The position numbers and the translations under genes were made by a program. The notes beneath the pieces are model-generated. The model worked only from the letters and a program-made list of their open reading frames with translations. It made no database searches and had not been told where the DNA came from. DNA of 6,978 nucleotides from JBCDBY01 sp039182715 (lineage in GTDB: Bacteria > Planctomycetota > PLA2): contig JBCDBY010000245.1 in the NCBI GenBank assembly GCA_039182715.1, positions 1 through 6,978 of the forward strand. Direction: 5' to 3'. Below are positions 6,887 through 6,978 of the stretch, piece after piece (the first letter of the stretch is position 1; each line of letters starts with the position of its first letter).

Positions 6887-6978
6887 GATCAGCCCGGTGT
6901 CGATGCGGCGGACGAGGCGGACGAAACAGCTGCTTCAACGAATTCTCCAGCTGCAGCTGAGACACCGCCTGCTTTGCA
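6887..6978. other. Right-edge stretch where WD40 homology stops and GC content drops
   Basis: The last 58 bases are about 53% GC, against about 72% in the 80 bases before them. They hold a 12-base perfect palindrome CAGCTGCAGCTG (6948-6959), a further CAGCTG (6927-6932) and GAATTC (6940-6945). On the minus strand the WD40 frame is closed by TGA at 6935-6937. A frame shifted by one base reads AKQAVSQLQLENSLKQLF, which looks helical and could be the upstream coding, but no family is recognisable. On the plus strand no start or known protein is visible. Confidence 0.4.

Noticed and set aside
6927..6959. Palindromic cluster at the right edge considered as an integron attC site or insertion-sequence end
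   Set aside because: The core motifs do not match RYYYAAC/GTTRRRY and no long terminal inverted repeat or target duplication can be seen within the window.
6609..6965. Open frame of 118 codons on the minus strand at the right edge
   Set aside because: Only its first 18 or so residues look protein-like. The rest is the shifted frame of the WD40 repeats and of the gap before the sigma gene.

Overview
The window is GC-rich and every gene I can support lies on the minus strand, so transcription runs from right to left. The gene content suggests a member of the Planctomycetota. An extracytoplasmic-function (ECF) sigma factor is fused through a membrane segment to a very large ectodomain of carboxypeptidase-regulatory-like beta-sandwich units, a paralogue of that ectodomain sits next to it, and WD40 coding lies upstream. 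Myxococcota, Acidobacteriota and Verrucomicrobiota share some of these traits, so the phylum is an inference.

Layout in the order of transcription. (1) 6887-6978: a short stretch of lower GC that does not continue the next gene in frame. (2) 6674-6886: the last two blades of a WD40 beta-propeller protein whose 5' part is cut off by an in-frame stop at 6935-6937. (3) 3329-6625: a 1098-residue protein with an N-terminal sigma2/sigma4 ECF sigma factor, a membrane segment, a charged stalk and nine beta-sandwich units. (4) 724-3324: an 866-residue membrane-anchored protein with the same anchor, stalk and nine-unit order but no sigma domain. (5) 1-679: the N-terminal 226 residues of a membrane protein that resembles the four-helix (4TM) domain of FtsK/SpoIIIE DNA translocases, followed by an extremely acidic Glu/Asp tract that runs off the left edge.

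Genes 3 and 4 are separated by only 4 bases and are clearly tandem paralogues. The join between sigma domain and receptor in gene 3 falls at an internal Met-Lys that aligns with the N-terminal anchor of gene 4 and is preceded by a good Shine-Dalgarno sequence. I read this as the seam of a gene fusion, and possibly a second translation start giving a sigma-free receptor from the same message. The likely theme is a one-protein transmembrane signalling device, with the ectodomain outside the cytoplasmic membrane and the sigma factor inside, plus a sigma-less sister. No anti-sigma factor gene is visible. The gaps to the flanking genes are short (44 and 48 bases), so a single transcript through several of these genes is possible. 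I see no RNA genes, CRISPR array, insertion sequence or convincing intrinsic terminator.
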